From: JBNJEM01 sp051745935
Lineage (GTDB): Bacteria > Planctomycetota > Planctomycetia > Pirellulales > Pirellulaceae
Length of the DNA: 6,059 bases
NCBI GenBank assembly: GCA_051745935.1
Contig: JBNJEM010000499.1
Location: 1-6,059, forward strand
Direction: 5' to 3'
Under the pieces are notes generated by a model. The model was not told the origin of the DNA. It ran no database searches and saw nothing but the letters and a program-made list of their open reading frames with translations. The translations under genes and the position numbers were made by a program. This document shows positions 1-5,861 of this stretch, piece by piece (positions within the stretch are counted from its first letter, which is position 1; each line of letters opens with the position of its first letter).

Positions 1-65
1 CGCTGCTCGCGCCGAGACGCCCGTCATCGGCACGTCGCGGCCGCGAACCTGATCGAGCCGATGCG

Positions 66-81
66 CGGCCGCTCTCGGCCG
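66..81. terminator. Short GC hairpin just after the rplM stop
   Basis: Two copies of the self-complementary hexamer CGGCCG (66-71 and 76-81) flank the four bases CTCT, so either strand can form a six-pair stem with a four-base loop. It lies two bases beyond the rplM stop codon. In the plus direction it is followed by TTTTAC, a weak U-tract; in the rplM direction there is none. It could be a weak terminator for plus-strand transcription entering from the left, an attenuating or mRNA-end hairpin for rplM, or chance in GC-rich sequence. Confidence 0.35.
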
Positions 82-83
82 TT

Positions 84-533
84 TTACTTCTTCTTTACCC
101 CCAATGCGAGGGGTTCGGGCTGCTGGGCTTGGTGCTCGTGGTCCGGACCGGCGTAGATTTTCATCTTGGCGAGCATTTTGGTGGCCAATTTGTTTTTCGG
201 TAGCATTCGGCGCACCGCCTCGCGCAGCAGTAACTCTGGTCGCTCTTCTGCCCGTTTTTCAGCCGTTTCCGATCGTAGCCCCGTATAGCCCGTGTACCAC
301 GTGTACGTTTTTTTACGCAGTTTATTGCCCGTCAACACGACCTTGTCCACGTTCGTCACCACGACGAAATCTCCGGTATCGACGTGGGGCGTGTAGGTGG
401 GACGATGTTTGCCCATCAAAATCACGGCAATATCGGCCGCCAAACGCCCCAGGACTTTGTCCTCGGCGTTCACCAGCCACCACTTTTTTTGGACTTCTCC
501 CGGTTTGGCCATGTAAGTTTTTGCGCCAGCCAA
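84..533 (-). CDS. rplM: Large ribosomal subunit protein L13 (uL13)
   Basis: L13 is an early-assembling protein of the 50S subunit that binds 23S rRNA. The 149-residue product shows the family's signature segments: GKHRPTYTPHVDTGD at residues 41-55, MLPKNKL at 110-116 and YAGPDHEHQAQQPEPL at 127-142, with a short basic tail (KKK). The first plain ATG is at 512, but starting there would remove the conserved N-terminus: residues 4-14 (AKTYMAKPGEV) align with the E. coli start MKTFTAKPETV. The in-frame TTG at 533 restores it and sits 8 bases after a perfect GGAGGA, so I choose TTG. In most bacteria rpsI (S9) follows rplM; here only 83 bases remain and no S9 sequence can be recognised. The family call is near certain; the start is likely but not proven. 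Confidence 0.96.
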   Translation of the reverse strand: MAGAKTYMAKPGEVQKKWWLVNAEDKVLGRLAADIAVILMGKHRPTYTPHVDTGDFVVVTNVDKVVLTGNKLRKKTYTWYTGYTGLRSETAEKRAEERPELLLREAVRRMLPKNKLATKMLAKMKIYAGPDHEHQAQQPEPLALGVKKK

Positions 534-541
534 CGTTGCAG

Positions 542-547
542 TCCTCC
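542..547 (-). promoter_or_regulatory. Shine-Dalgarno site that sets the TTG start of rplM
   Basis: On the minus strand this reads GGAGGA, a full match to the anti-SD core. The gap to the TTG at 533-531 is 8 bases, an ideal spacing. To the ATG at 512 it would be 29 bases, which is too far, and no SD-like sequence lies close upstream of that ATG. Confidence 0.75.
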
Positions 548-580
548 ACGCGATCCCCAAATCAAGTCCCGAAACCCCAG

Positions 581-609
581 ATTCTAGCCACTTCCCGGCG
601 TCTCCACAA
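581..609 (-). promoter_or_regulatory. Candidate sigma70-type promoter for rplM
   Basis: On the minus strand a TTGTGG box (609-604) is separated by 17 bases from TAGAAT (586-581). The -10 box matches the consensus at five of six positions, the -35 box only in its first three. Transcription would begin near 574 and give a leader of about 40 bases containing the GGAGGA site. The position is right for rplM, but the -35 is weak, so this remains a suggestion. Confidence 0.35.
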
Positions 610-717
610 GGGTCACTCACCGTTATGAGATCCACGATCGCTCACCCCCCACGCGCGGAGCCCCCTTCTCGCGAATCACAACAAGCTGACCGCCTGTTCC
701 TGGCCTGCACCTCCGGA

Positions 718-746
718 TGGAAAACGACAGCAATCTCTGGTACAAT
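718..746 (+). promoter_or_regulatory. Promoter of the toxin-antitoxin locus
   Basis: TGGAAA (718-723, four of six matches to the -35 consensus), a 17-base spacer, then TACAAT (741-746, five of six to the -10). TGG directly before the -10 gives an extended -10 element. The start site would fall near 753, about 34 bases before the ATG at 787. An imperfect dyad (GGTAT at 752-756, ATAACC at 758-763) overlaps the expected start site and could be an operator for the autoregulating antitoxin. The dyad is short and only suggestive. Confidence 0.55.
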
Positions 747-786
747 TTAGGGGTATGATAACCATCGTAGCGAGAGGAGAGTAGTC

Positions 787-1017
787 ATGTCATGCCTTAC
801 AGTCCAACAGGCCCAGGCTGACCTGCCCGCTGTCATTGCCGATCTGAAGGCAGGTGAGGTTGTGATCATCACGGACGACGGTAAACCGGTCGCTCGACTC
901 ACGCCCGAACCCCAATCCAGACGGGAACGTCGTCAACTGGGAAGTGCGGTCGGTCGACTCACGATCCTCTCGGAAGACGACGAGCACCTGGACGACTTTG
1001 GCGACTATATGCCATGA
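787..1017 (+). CDS. Phd/YefM-family antitoxin of a VapBC-like module
   Basis: A 76-residue antitoxin. Residues 1-40 show the Phd/YefM DNA-binding pattern: an N-terminal helix (VQQAQADLPAVIADLKAGE), a strand VVIITDDGKPVARL, then a basic linker. The acidic tail ending DDFGDYMP is typical of the toxin-binding end of antitoxins paired with PIN-domain toxins. In this family the antitoxin blocks the cognate RNase and represses its own operon. AGGAG at 775-779 lies 7 bases before the ATG, supporting the start. The stop overlaps the next start as ATGA, the usual coupling for these pairs. The partner toxin is reduced to a remnant, so this antitoxin may now act only as a DNA-binding repressor, or protect against a related toxin elsewhere. 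The family call is strong; present function is inference. Confidence 0.88.
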   Translation: MSCLTVQQAQADLPAVIADLKAGEVVIITDDGKPVARLTPEPQSRRERRQLGSAVGRLTILSEDDEHLDDFGDYMP

Positions 1018-1124
1018 GCAGGATCCTTTTGGACACTCATGCGTTGCTATGGTTTGCGATCAATGACTCGCGGTTGAGTTCGGACGAAATTTTCGACAGC
1101 TATCCCGTCACGCGAGTTTGGTAA
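1014..1124 (+). pseudogene. PIN-domain toxin (VapC-type) with an internal deletion
   Basis: The reading frame begins at the ATG overlapping the antitoxin stop and encodes 36 residues. It opens with MSRILLDTHALLWFAINDSR, the classic PIN toxin N-terminus including the first catalytic Asp (D7). It then passes directly into SSDEIFDSYPVTRVW followed by TAA. A motif of the form D-x-x-F-x-x-Y-x-V-x-x-x-W at the stop is what intact members of this family carry at their C-terminus. Intact toxins are about 125-130 residues, so roughly 90 central residues, including the other acidic metal ligands, are missing without a frameshift. PIN nucleases need several acidic residues to bind metal, so nuclease activity is not expected. 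A retained antitoxin-binding micropeptide cannot be excluded. The deletion size is estimated from the family, not measured. Confidence 0.8.
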
Positions 1125-1173
1125 GGGACGCCACCGAAATGGACTGACGGGTTGTTACCAAAGGAACCTTTCC

Positions 1174-2268
1174 ATGAAAACACAACGGATAACGATGATC
1201 TTGCAGCCGGTTACCCAGTATGCATGCCGCTTGCAAAACTCCTTGGATGGCAGGCAACCTGGCTGGTTTTGTTATGGCTTTGTCGTGTTGGCCTTGTGGG
1301 GACTCGCCGCCGCGAATGCTTGCGGCGGGGATGAGGGGACATCGAAGGCAGCGGCTGGGGCGGCACAATCAGCCGAAGCCGAGTCGGACGCGGGGTCGGA
1401 TGCCGACATTCGCGCATCGATCCGGCAGTTGGATGCGAATCGCTTTTCCAAACGCCAGGATGCCGGTCGCAGGCTCAAAGAGCGGGGGATGGAGGCAATC
1501 GCCGCGCTGCGGGACGTTGCGGAAAGTGGTAGCCGTGAAGCATCGAGTCGCGCGTTGCGGATTTTGAAAGAGCATTTTTCCAGTGGAGAGGGGAAACTCA
1601 AGGCCGCCGCCAAAGCCGCTCTCGAGAAACTTGCCGACAGTGACAAAGCGTTGGTTGCACGAACGGCCACTGAGATACTCCGTCCCGAGCCCGAGGAGGC
1701 GCAACGGCAAGGAAACGCGTTGGGACAACGGCAAATTCAAGTGCAACTCCGCCTGGGAGGCGCCGCGCGGCGCGTCCAAATCCAGAATGTCAATGGCGTT
1801 AAAAACATTGAGGTCAAGGAGAATAATCGAACCATCGAGATTGAAGACCATCCCCAAAAAGGCATCAAAGTCGAGATCACCGAGAAAAAGGACGGAAAAG
1901 ACGTCAAGCAACGAATTGAGGCAAAGAACGCGGCCGAGCTAAAGAAAAAGAATCCCGAGGCTCACAAGCTTTACCAAAAGTACGGCCAGGGTGGAGGCGC
2001 TCGAATTCAGGCGAACGTGCAGGCTATCCAGATACCGGCGCGAATTCAGAAAGCGCTTGGCCGCCCTCGAGCCGCTGAAGCTCGGCGAGCAAATGGCGAG
2101 GGGCTTGCCGAAAGTCTGGACGCAATTGCCGATGAAATGGAGAAAACCCAAAAACTGCTTGAACAACTCAAGTCAAATCCCCAGAATGGGGACATGTTGC
2201 GCCGGGCCATTGAACAGTTGAAAAAAACTCGCGGGCGGCTCAAGGAAACTCGCAAGCAAACGGAGTAG
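1174..2268 (+). CDS. Exported protein with HEAT-like region, unknown function
   Basis: A 364-residue protein with AAGGA at 1161-1165, 8 bases before the ATG. A 30-residue N-region precedes a hydrophobic stretch (about 31-47). It ends in ANA before C50, so a signal peptidase I site after A49 is plausible; a lipoprotein Cys is less likely because the lipobox lacks the usual Leu at -3. Residues 50-78 are an Ala/Ser/acid linker. Residues 79-170 form paired helices with the pattern IRQLDANRFSKRQDAGRRL and PALR-like ALRDVAES, close to HEAT-like modules common in planctomycete exported proteins. Residues 185-250 look beta-rich and highly charged (VNGVKNIEVKENNRTIEIED), followed by EAKNAAELKKKNPEAHKLYQ. 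Residues 306-364 are a basic helical, probably coiled-coil, end. It is likely periplasmic or membrane-anchored and may be a scaffold. I recognise no enzyme motif. A shorter start at the ATG at 1195 is possible. Confidence 0.85.
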   Translation: MKTQRITMILQPVTQYACRLQNSLDGRQPGWFCYGFVVLALWGLAAANACGGDEGTSKAAAGAAQSAEAESDAGSDADIRASIRQLDANRFSKRQDAGRRLKERGMEAIAALRDVAESGSREASSRALRILKEHFSSGEGKLKAAAKAALEKLADSDKALVARTATEILRPEPEEAQRQGNALGQRQIQVQLRLGGAARRVQIQNVNGVKNIEVKENNRTIEIEDHPQKGIKVEITEKKDGKDVKQRIEAKNAAELKKKNPEAHKLYQKYGQGGGARIQANVQAIQIPARIQKALGRPRAAEARRANGEGLAESLDAIADEMEKTQKLLEQLKSNPQNGDMLRRAIEQLKKTRGRLKETRKQTE

Positions 2269-2301
2269 CATTGGCCCGCTGGAAAGCGTGGAGTAGCCGT
2301 T

Positions 2302-2340
2302 CACGGGCGCCGCTAGACGGCCTGGAGACGGGCGCCCGTG
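2302..2340. terminator. Ten-pair perfect hairpin between convergent genes
   Basis: CACGGGCGCC (2302-2311) and GGCGCCCGTG (2331-2340) are exact reverse complements, with a 19-base loop. The stem is very GC-rich and starts 34 bases after the stop of the exported-protein gene. Neither side has a run of T, so it is not a textbook intrinsic terminator. Its place between convergent genes suggests an mRNA-end or termination role. Confidence 0.45.
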
Positions 2341-2344
2341 GCCT

Positions 2345-2379
2345 TTGCACGTTGAAAAGCCCTCTTTCAAAGCGTGCAA
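2345..2379. terminator. Second hairpin in the convergent gap
   Basis: TTGCACGTTGAAA (2345-2357) pairs with TTTCAAAGCGTGCAA (2365-2379) along 13 base pairs, with a two-base bulge in the right arm and a seven-base loop. It starts five bases after the first hairpin, and no U-tract follows on either strand. Together the two structures probably form a bidirectional end region for the genes that converge here. Confidence 0.5.
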
Positions 2380-2480
2380 CGGAAACGCGAACATCGGCGG
2401 ATATCAGTCTCTGGCGCGTCAACGGTTACAGCCTGGAAGGCTAACAAGCCATGACAAGACGCGAGCGCATGGTTCGGCCG

Positions 2481-5400
2481 TCAATTCGCTTGGAGGATAC
2501 CGGCGCCGAACGTGAAGCCTCCTCCGAACGCGCACAGTCCCAAGCGGTGACCGGACGTGATGTTGGGTAGCACATCGTTGAGACACAGCGGGATACTGGA
2601 GGAAGACGTATTGCCGTGGTGCCGAATGTTACTGTAGACGTCGATACCGACGCGGTGTTGGATGGCGTCGATGATGCGCTGGTTGGCTTGGTGAGGCACC
2701 ACGAGGTTCAGGTCGTCAATGGCAAGCTGTTCCCGTTGGCAGACGCTGTTGAGGCTGGTGACCATGGTCCGCACGGCTTCGGAAAAAACCTTGCTTCCTT
2801 TCATCTGAATGACCCCGCCGTGGCGAAAGGGTACCGAAAGGCTGCTTCCATCTTCGCCCTTGGCCGAAAGTTCGGGGCGGATCAAGCGGGCCAGGGCACG
2901 GTCGAAGTGGTTTTCGCCGTAGAGCACGGTGGCGGAGGTGGCATCCCCGAACAGGATCACGGTTTCGAAGTCATCCAAATCGAGCAGGGGGGAGAGGACT
3001 TCGGCGGTGACCACGAGCACGCGTCCGTCCGGGCGGCTTTGCAGAAAATCATACCCGGATTGCAAGGCGTAAAGGTATCCGGAGCAGGCGGCGTTGATAT
3101 CGAACGCCTGTAACATGGTATCCGACTTGCGACTGGTCAATCCGTTGAGGAGCCGGCAGGCCATGGAAGGCGTGACCGAGGTGGGGCTCGTGGTGCTGCA
3201 GATGACCAGGTCGAGATCATCGACGATCAGGTCTTCTTGGTCGAGTACCTTCCAGCAGGCCTTGACGGCCATGCTGATGGCGTCTTCCTGGCTGTTCACC
3301 CAATGGCGTTCCTCGATGCCGGTGCGGCGTACAATATCGGCTGGGGTCATGCCGTGGGAGCGTTTGGCCAGTTCGCTGTTGCCCACCCGCCGGCTTCCAG
3401 TCACCGTGGCGATTGACGAGATACCGACCCCGAAAGCTCGGGGACGGCTGTCGTGGCGAGGCAGGTGAAGCGTGTCGCGACTTTTCTGGCGGCGGAGAAG
3501 CGGCTTGCCGGGGTTTTCTTGCACGACGGGCCTGGGGCGTTGTCCGGCATCCGCCGCCCGAACCTTGGCCAGCGGAGCCCCCACGCTGACGGTGTCCCCT
3601 TCGGCCGCGCAAATCTCTTCGATGACGCCGGTCACTGGCGAGGTCAGTTCAAAGACACTTTTGGTGGCTTCCAAGGCGGCCACCACTTCACCACGCTCGA
3701 CGGATTGTCCAGCTTGGACGAACAGCTCGGAGATAATCACCGTTTCATCGGCGGGGCCCGACCCCACCGCCTCAATCAGACTCAAGCCGTCCCGCGGTTG
3801 TTCGTTCCGTTCCCATTTCAGTTCCAGATCCAACAATTCGGCGGCCGTTGTCAGAACTCGTTTGAAGGAAGGGAGTACGTCGACCTGATTTTCGAAATTG
3901 CAGGGAATGTACGTGTCCGGGCGGGTGACGCGCCGCATCGCGACGGGCACGCGTGTTTGTTCGGCCACGGTAGCCAGCACCTCGGCGCCCAAGCCACAGG
4001 TGTGATTGTCTTCGTGCACCACGACCAATCGCGCCGTCTGCTCAGCCGACGCCAACACGGTGCGTTGGTCCCACGGCGAGAGGGTGCGGAGATCCAGCAC
4101 GTCGCTTCCCACGCCAATGGTCTCCAACGTGTCGGCGGCCTTTTGGCAGATGCGGACCGTATTGCCCCACGCCACGAAGGTGATATCGTGTCCCGAGCTC
4201 AGCCGCCGCGCGATTCCAATCGGGGTAAACTGCCGCTCAACATCGCTCGGTGTCGTCTCCTCGGGGTCATTGAGCAATGTTTTGGGGTAGAAGAAAATGG
4301 CGGGACGGCGAGCGGCGAAAGCGGCATTGAGCAGCCCAGCCGCGTCACCGGCATTGGACGGCATGTAGACGTCCACCCCCGGTGTATGGGTCATGATGGC
4401 TTCGTGAGTGGCCGCGTGGAACGGTCCCAAGCCAGGGCGGTACGCCCCGCAGGCCACCATCAAAATCACCGGGGCCTGCCAGTGGCCATCGGTGCGCCAA
4501 TGAATACTTCCCAGCTCGCAGGTGATTTGATTGAACGCGACGGGCAAGAAGTCGGCGAATTGAATGAAGGCCACCGGGTGCCGGCCCGCCATCGCCTGGC
4601 CAATACTGGTCCCCACAATGGTTGATTCGGAGAGCGCGGAATTGCGCACTCGCGAGGGAAACCGCGTACTCAACCCCCGCGTCACCCCAAAGACGTCCCC
4701 CTTGGGGTCTTCGATGTCTTCGCCCAGCAGCACCACGTCGGGGTCGGTCAACAGGTGGTGCTCCAGTACGCTTCGCATCGCCTCTCGCATCGTGAATCGA
4801 GGCTCCCCCGCCACCCCATGCCGCTCCCGGGATGGATGGGTCAGCTCAACTTTGATGGGCGGCTTCGCGTCCTGCACGGCGACGGGATCCGGTCCGGCGT
4901 ATGACGCCGCCTCGGCCTCGGCCACCGCCTCGGCCACCTCGCCACGGATCCGTTCCAGTTCTTGCTCGTCGCAGACTGAAGACAGTAAGTGTTTTTCAAG
5001 ATTGCGGATCGGATCGCTGGTCTCGTTCACTCGCTGAATCTCTTCAGCCTCCCGGTAAATCGTTTCGTCATCCGCGTTGGTGTGACTCGCCAATCGCTCC
5101 ACGTCAAATATGACCACGTGCGACTTGCGCTGTTGGCGAATCGTACCGACCACCTCCCGAATCCGTTGCCATGCCGTGACGACATGGCGTCCATCCACGC
5201 GAGTAATCGGGATGCCGCAGAACGAATCGGCTTCACCCTCCGGGTGCGAATAGAAGGTCCGACCTTTGGTGGCTGTCGAGATGGCCCAATGGTTGTCTTG
5301 CACCAGAAAGAGCACCGGCAACTGTTGACGCGCCGCCTCCGCGCACGCCTCCAAAACCTCCCCCTCCTGCGTCGATCCGTCACCCAGGGAGTACAGGACC

Positions 5401-5813
5401 AAGGGCGACGTGCTTTGCGCCTTGATCACCGACGCCACGCCCACCGCGTGCAACGCGCCATTGCCCACCGGCGTCGGCGCACTCATGATCTTGAGCTTGC
5501 GATCCGAGAAGGCATGAGCGCACATCTGGCGCCCGCGCGTCTGCGATCGCTGCTTGTTGTAAAGCCCGTCAAAGAAAACACGCGGACCGACCCCGCGAGC
5601 GATCATCAACGCCTTGTCCCGATAGTGGCACGATAACCAGTCCTCGCCGTGTAGTAACGATGCCAAGACGGCCGTGCCTTCATGGCCGGCCCCCGACACA
5701 TGAAAGAACGCTTCGCCGCGACTGGTTAATTCCTGCTCCAGCTTGTCAATTTGCCGAGCAGTTACCATGGCTCGGTAAAGCGTCAGAAGCTGCTTCGAAT
5801 CGAGCGCTTGCAT
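2481..5813 (-). CDS. Fused 2-oxoacid dehydrogenase E1 alpha-beta / lipoyl domain / ketoacyl-ACP synthase III
   Basis: One uninterrupted frame of 1110 residues, probably cytosolic. Residues 1-305 are E1 alpha: YRD at 64-66 and the thiamine-diphosphate motif GDG (144-146) to N174. After a linker, 338-666 are E1 beta: GEDIEDPKGDVFGVTRGL, SALSE with the cofactor-contacting Glu (E396), and FHAATHEA with H466 aligned to the E1 beta active-site His. Residues 675-753 are a lipoyl domain with carrier Lys K718 in ALEATKSVFEL. Residues 792-1110 are a full FabH-like ketosynthase with C910 (NAACSGY), H1041 (VPHQANQR), N1068 (GNTSSSS) and the Gly-rich end GGGFTFGAG. Spacings 131 and 27 are close to E. coli FabH (132 and 30). 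No E2 acyltransferase, subunit-binding or E3 domain is present. Inferred role: oxidative decarboxylation of a 2-oxo acid (branched-chain or pyruvate; unresolved), acyl loading on the lipoyl arm, then condensation with malonyl-ACP. The ATG at 5813 has GGAG six bases before it; an in-frame GTG at 5825 would add four residues. Confidence 0.93.
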   Translation of the reverse strand: MQALDSKQLLTLYRAMVTARQIDKLEQELTSRGEAFFHVSGAGHEGTAVLASLLHGEDWLSCHYRDKALMIARGVGPRVFFDGLYNKQRSQTRGRQMCAHAFSDRKLKIMSAPTPVGNGALHAVGVASVIKAQSTSPLVLYSLGDGSTQEGEVLEACAEAARQQLPVLFLVQDNHWAISTATKGRTFYSHPEGEADSFCGIPITRVDGRHVVTAWQRIREVVGTIRQQRKSHVVIFDVERLASHTNADDETIYREAEEIQRVNETSDPIRNLEKHLLSSVCDEQELERIRGEVAEAVAEAEAASYAGPDPVAVQDAKPPIKVELTHPSRERHGVAGEPRFTMREAMRSVLEHHLLTDPDVVLLGEDIEDPKGDVFGVTRGLSTRFPSRVRNSALSESTIVGTSIGQAMAGRHPVAFIQFADFLPVAFNQITCELGSIHWRTDGHWQAPVILMVACGAYRPGLGPFHAATHEAIMTHTPGVDVYMPSNAGDAAGLLNAAFAARRPAIFFYPKTLLNDPEETTPSDVERQFTPIGIARRLSSGHDITFVAWGNTVRICQKAADTLETIGVGSDVLDLRTLSPWDQRTVLASAEQTARLVVVHEDNHTCGLGAEVLATVAEQTRVPVAMRRVTRPDTYIPCNFENQVDVLPSFKRVLTTAAELLDLELKWERNEQPRDGLSLIEAVGSGPADETVIISELFVQAGQSVERGEVVAALEATKSVFELTSPVTGVIEEICAAEGDTVSVGAPLAKVRAADAGQRPRPVVQENPGKPLLRRQKSRDTLHLPRHDSRPRAFGVGISSIATVTGSRRVGNSELAKRSHGMTPADIVRRTGIEERHWVNSQEDAISMAVKACWKVLDQEDLIVDDLDLVICSTTSPTSVTPSMACRLLNGLTSRKSDTMLQAFDINAACSGYLYALQSGYDFLQSRPDGRVLVVTAEVLSPLLDLDDFETVILFGDATSATVLYGENHFDRALARLIRPELSAKGEDGSSLSVPFRHGGVIQMKGSKVFSEAVRTMVTSLNSVCQREQLAIDDLNLVVPHQANQRIIDAIQHRVGIDVYSNIRHHGNTSSSSIPLCLNDVLPNITSGHRLGLCAFGGGFTFGAGILQAN

Positions 5814-5819
5814 GCCTCG

Positions 5820-5823
5820 CTCC
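5820..5823 (-). promoter_or_regulatory. Shine-Dalgarno site favouring the ATG at 5813
   Basis: On the minus strand GGAG lies six bases before the ATG at 5813-5811. It overlaps the alternative GTG at 5825-5823, which itself has no purine-rich SD upstream. This favours the ATG, though only four residues depend on the choice. An in-frame stop at 5858-5856 rules out any start further upstream. Confidence 0.5.
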
Positions 5824-5861
5824 ACGCTTTTATAGCCTACTGCCGAAATAAGAGTTCAACA

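Noticed and set aside
1..27. A short minus-strand frame beginning ATG at 27 (MTGVSARAA), placed where rpsI would follow rplM.
   Set aside because: Only nine codons fit, there is no Shine-Dalgarno site and nothing resembles S9. Position alone is not enough to call a gene.
37..72. Two GCGGCCGC octamers (37-44 and 65-72) as a possible paired site.
   Set aside because: Such palindromes arise easily in GC-rich DNA and nothing else links the two copies.
1369..1911. A 180-codon minus-strand frame opposite the exported-protein gene.
   Set aside because: The plus-strand frame has a good ribosome binding site, signal helix and HEAT-like pattern; the antisense frame has none of these.
2616..3113. A 165-codon plus-strand frame opposite the ketosynthase domain.
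   Set aside because: It is a shadow of the FabH-like coding strand with no recognisable family features and no ribosome binding site.
3453..4625. A 390-codon open frame on the plus strand.
   Set aside because: It lies wholly antisense to the fused E1 gene, whose frame carries clear catalytic motifs. The antisense product shows no recognisable domain. Long mirror frames are expected opposite GC-rich coding sequence.
5829..5859. TTGAAC and TATAAA on the minus strand as a promoter for the fused enzyme gene.
   Set aside because: The spacer is 19 bases and transcription would start near 5822, on top of the ribosome binding site, leaving too short a leader. The true promoter is probably further upstream, possibly within or beyond the repeats.
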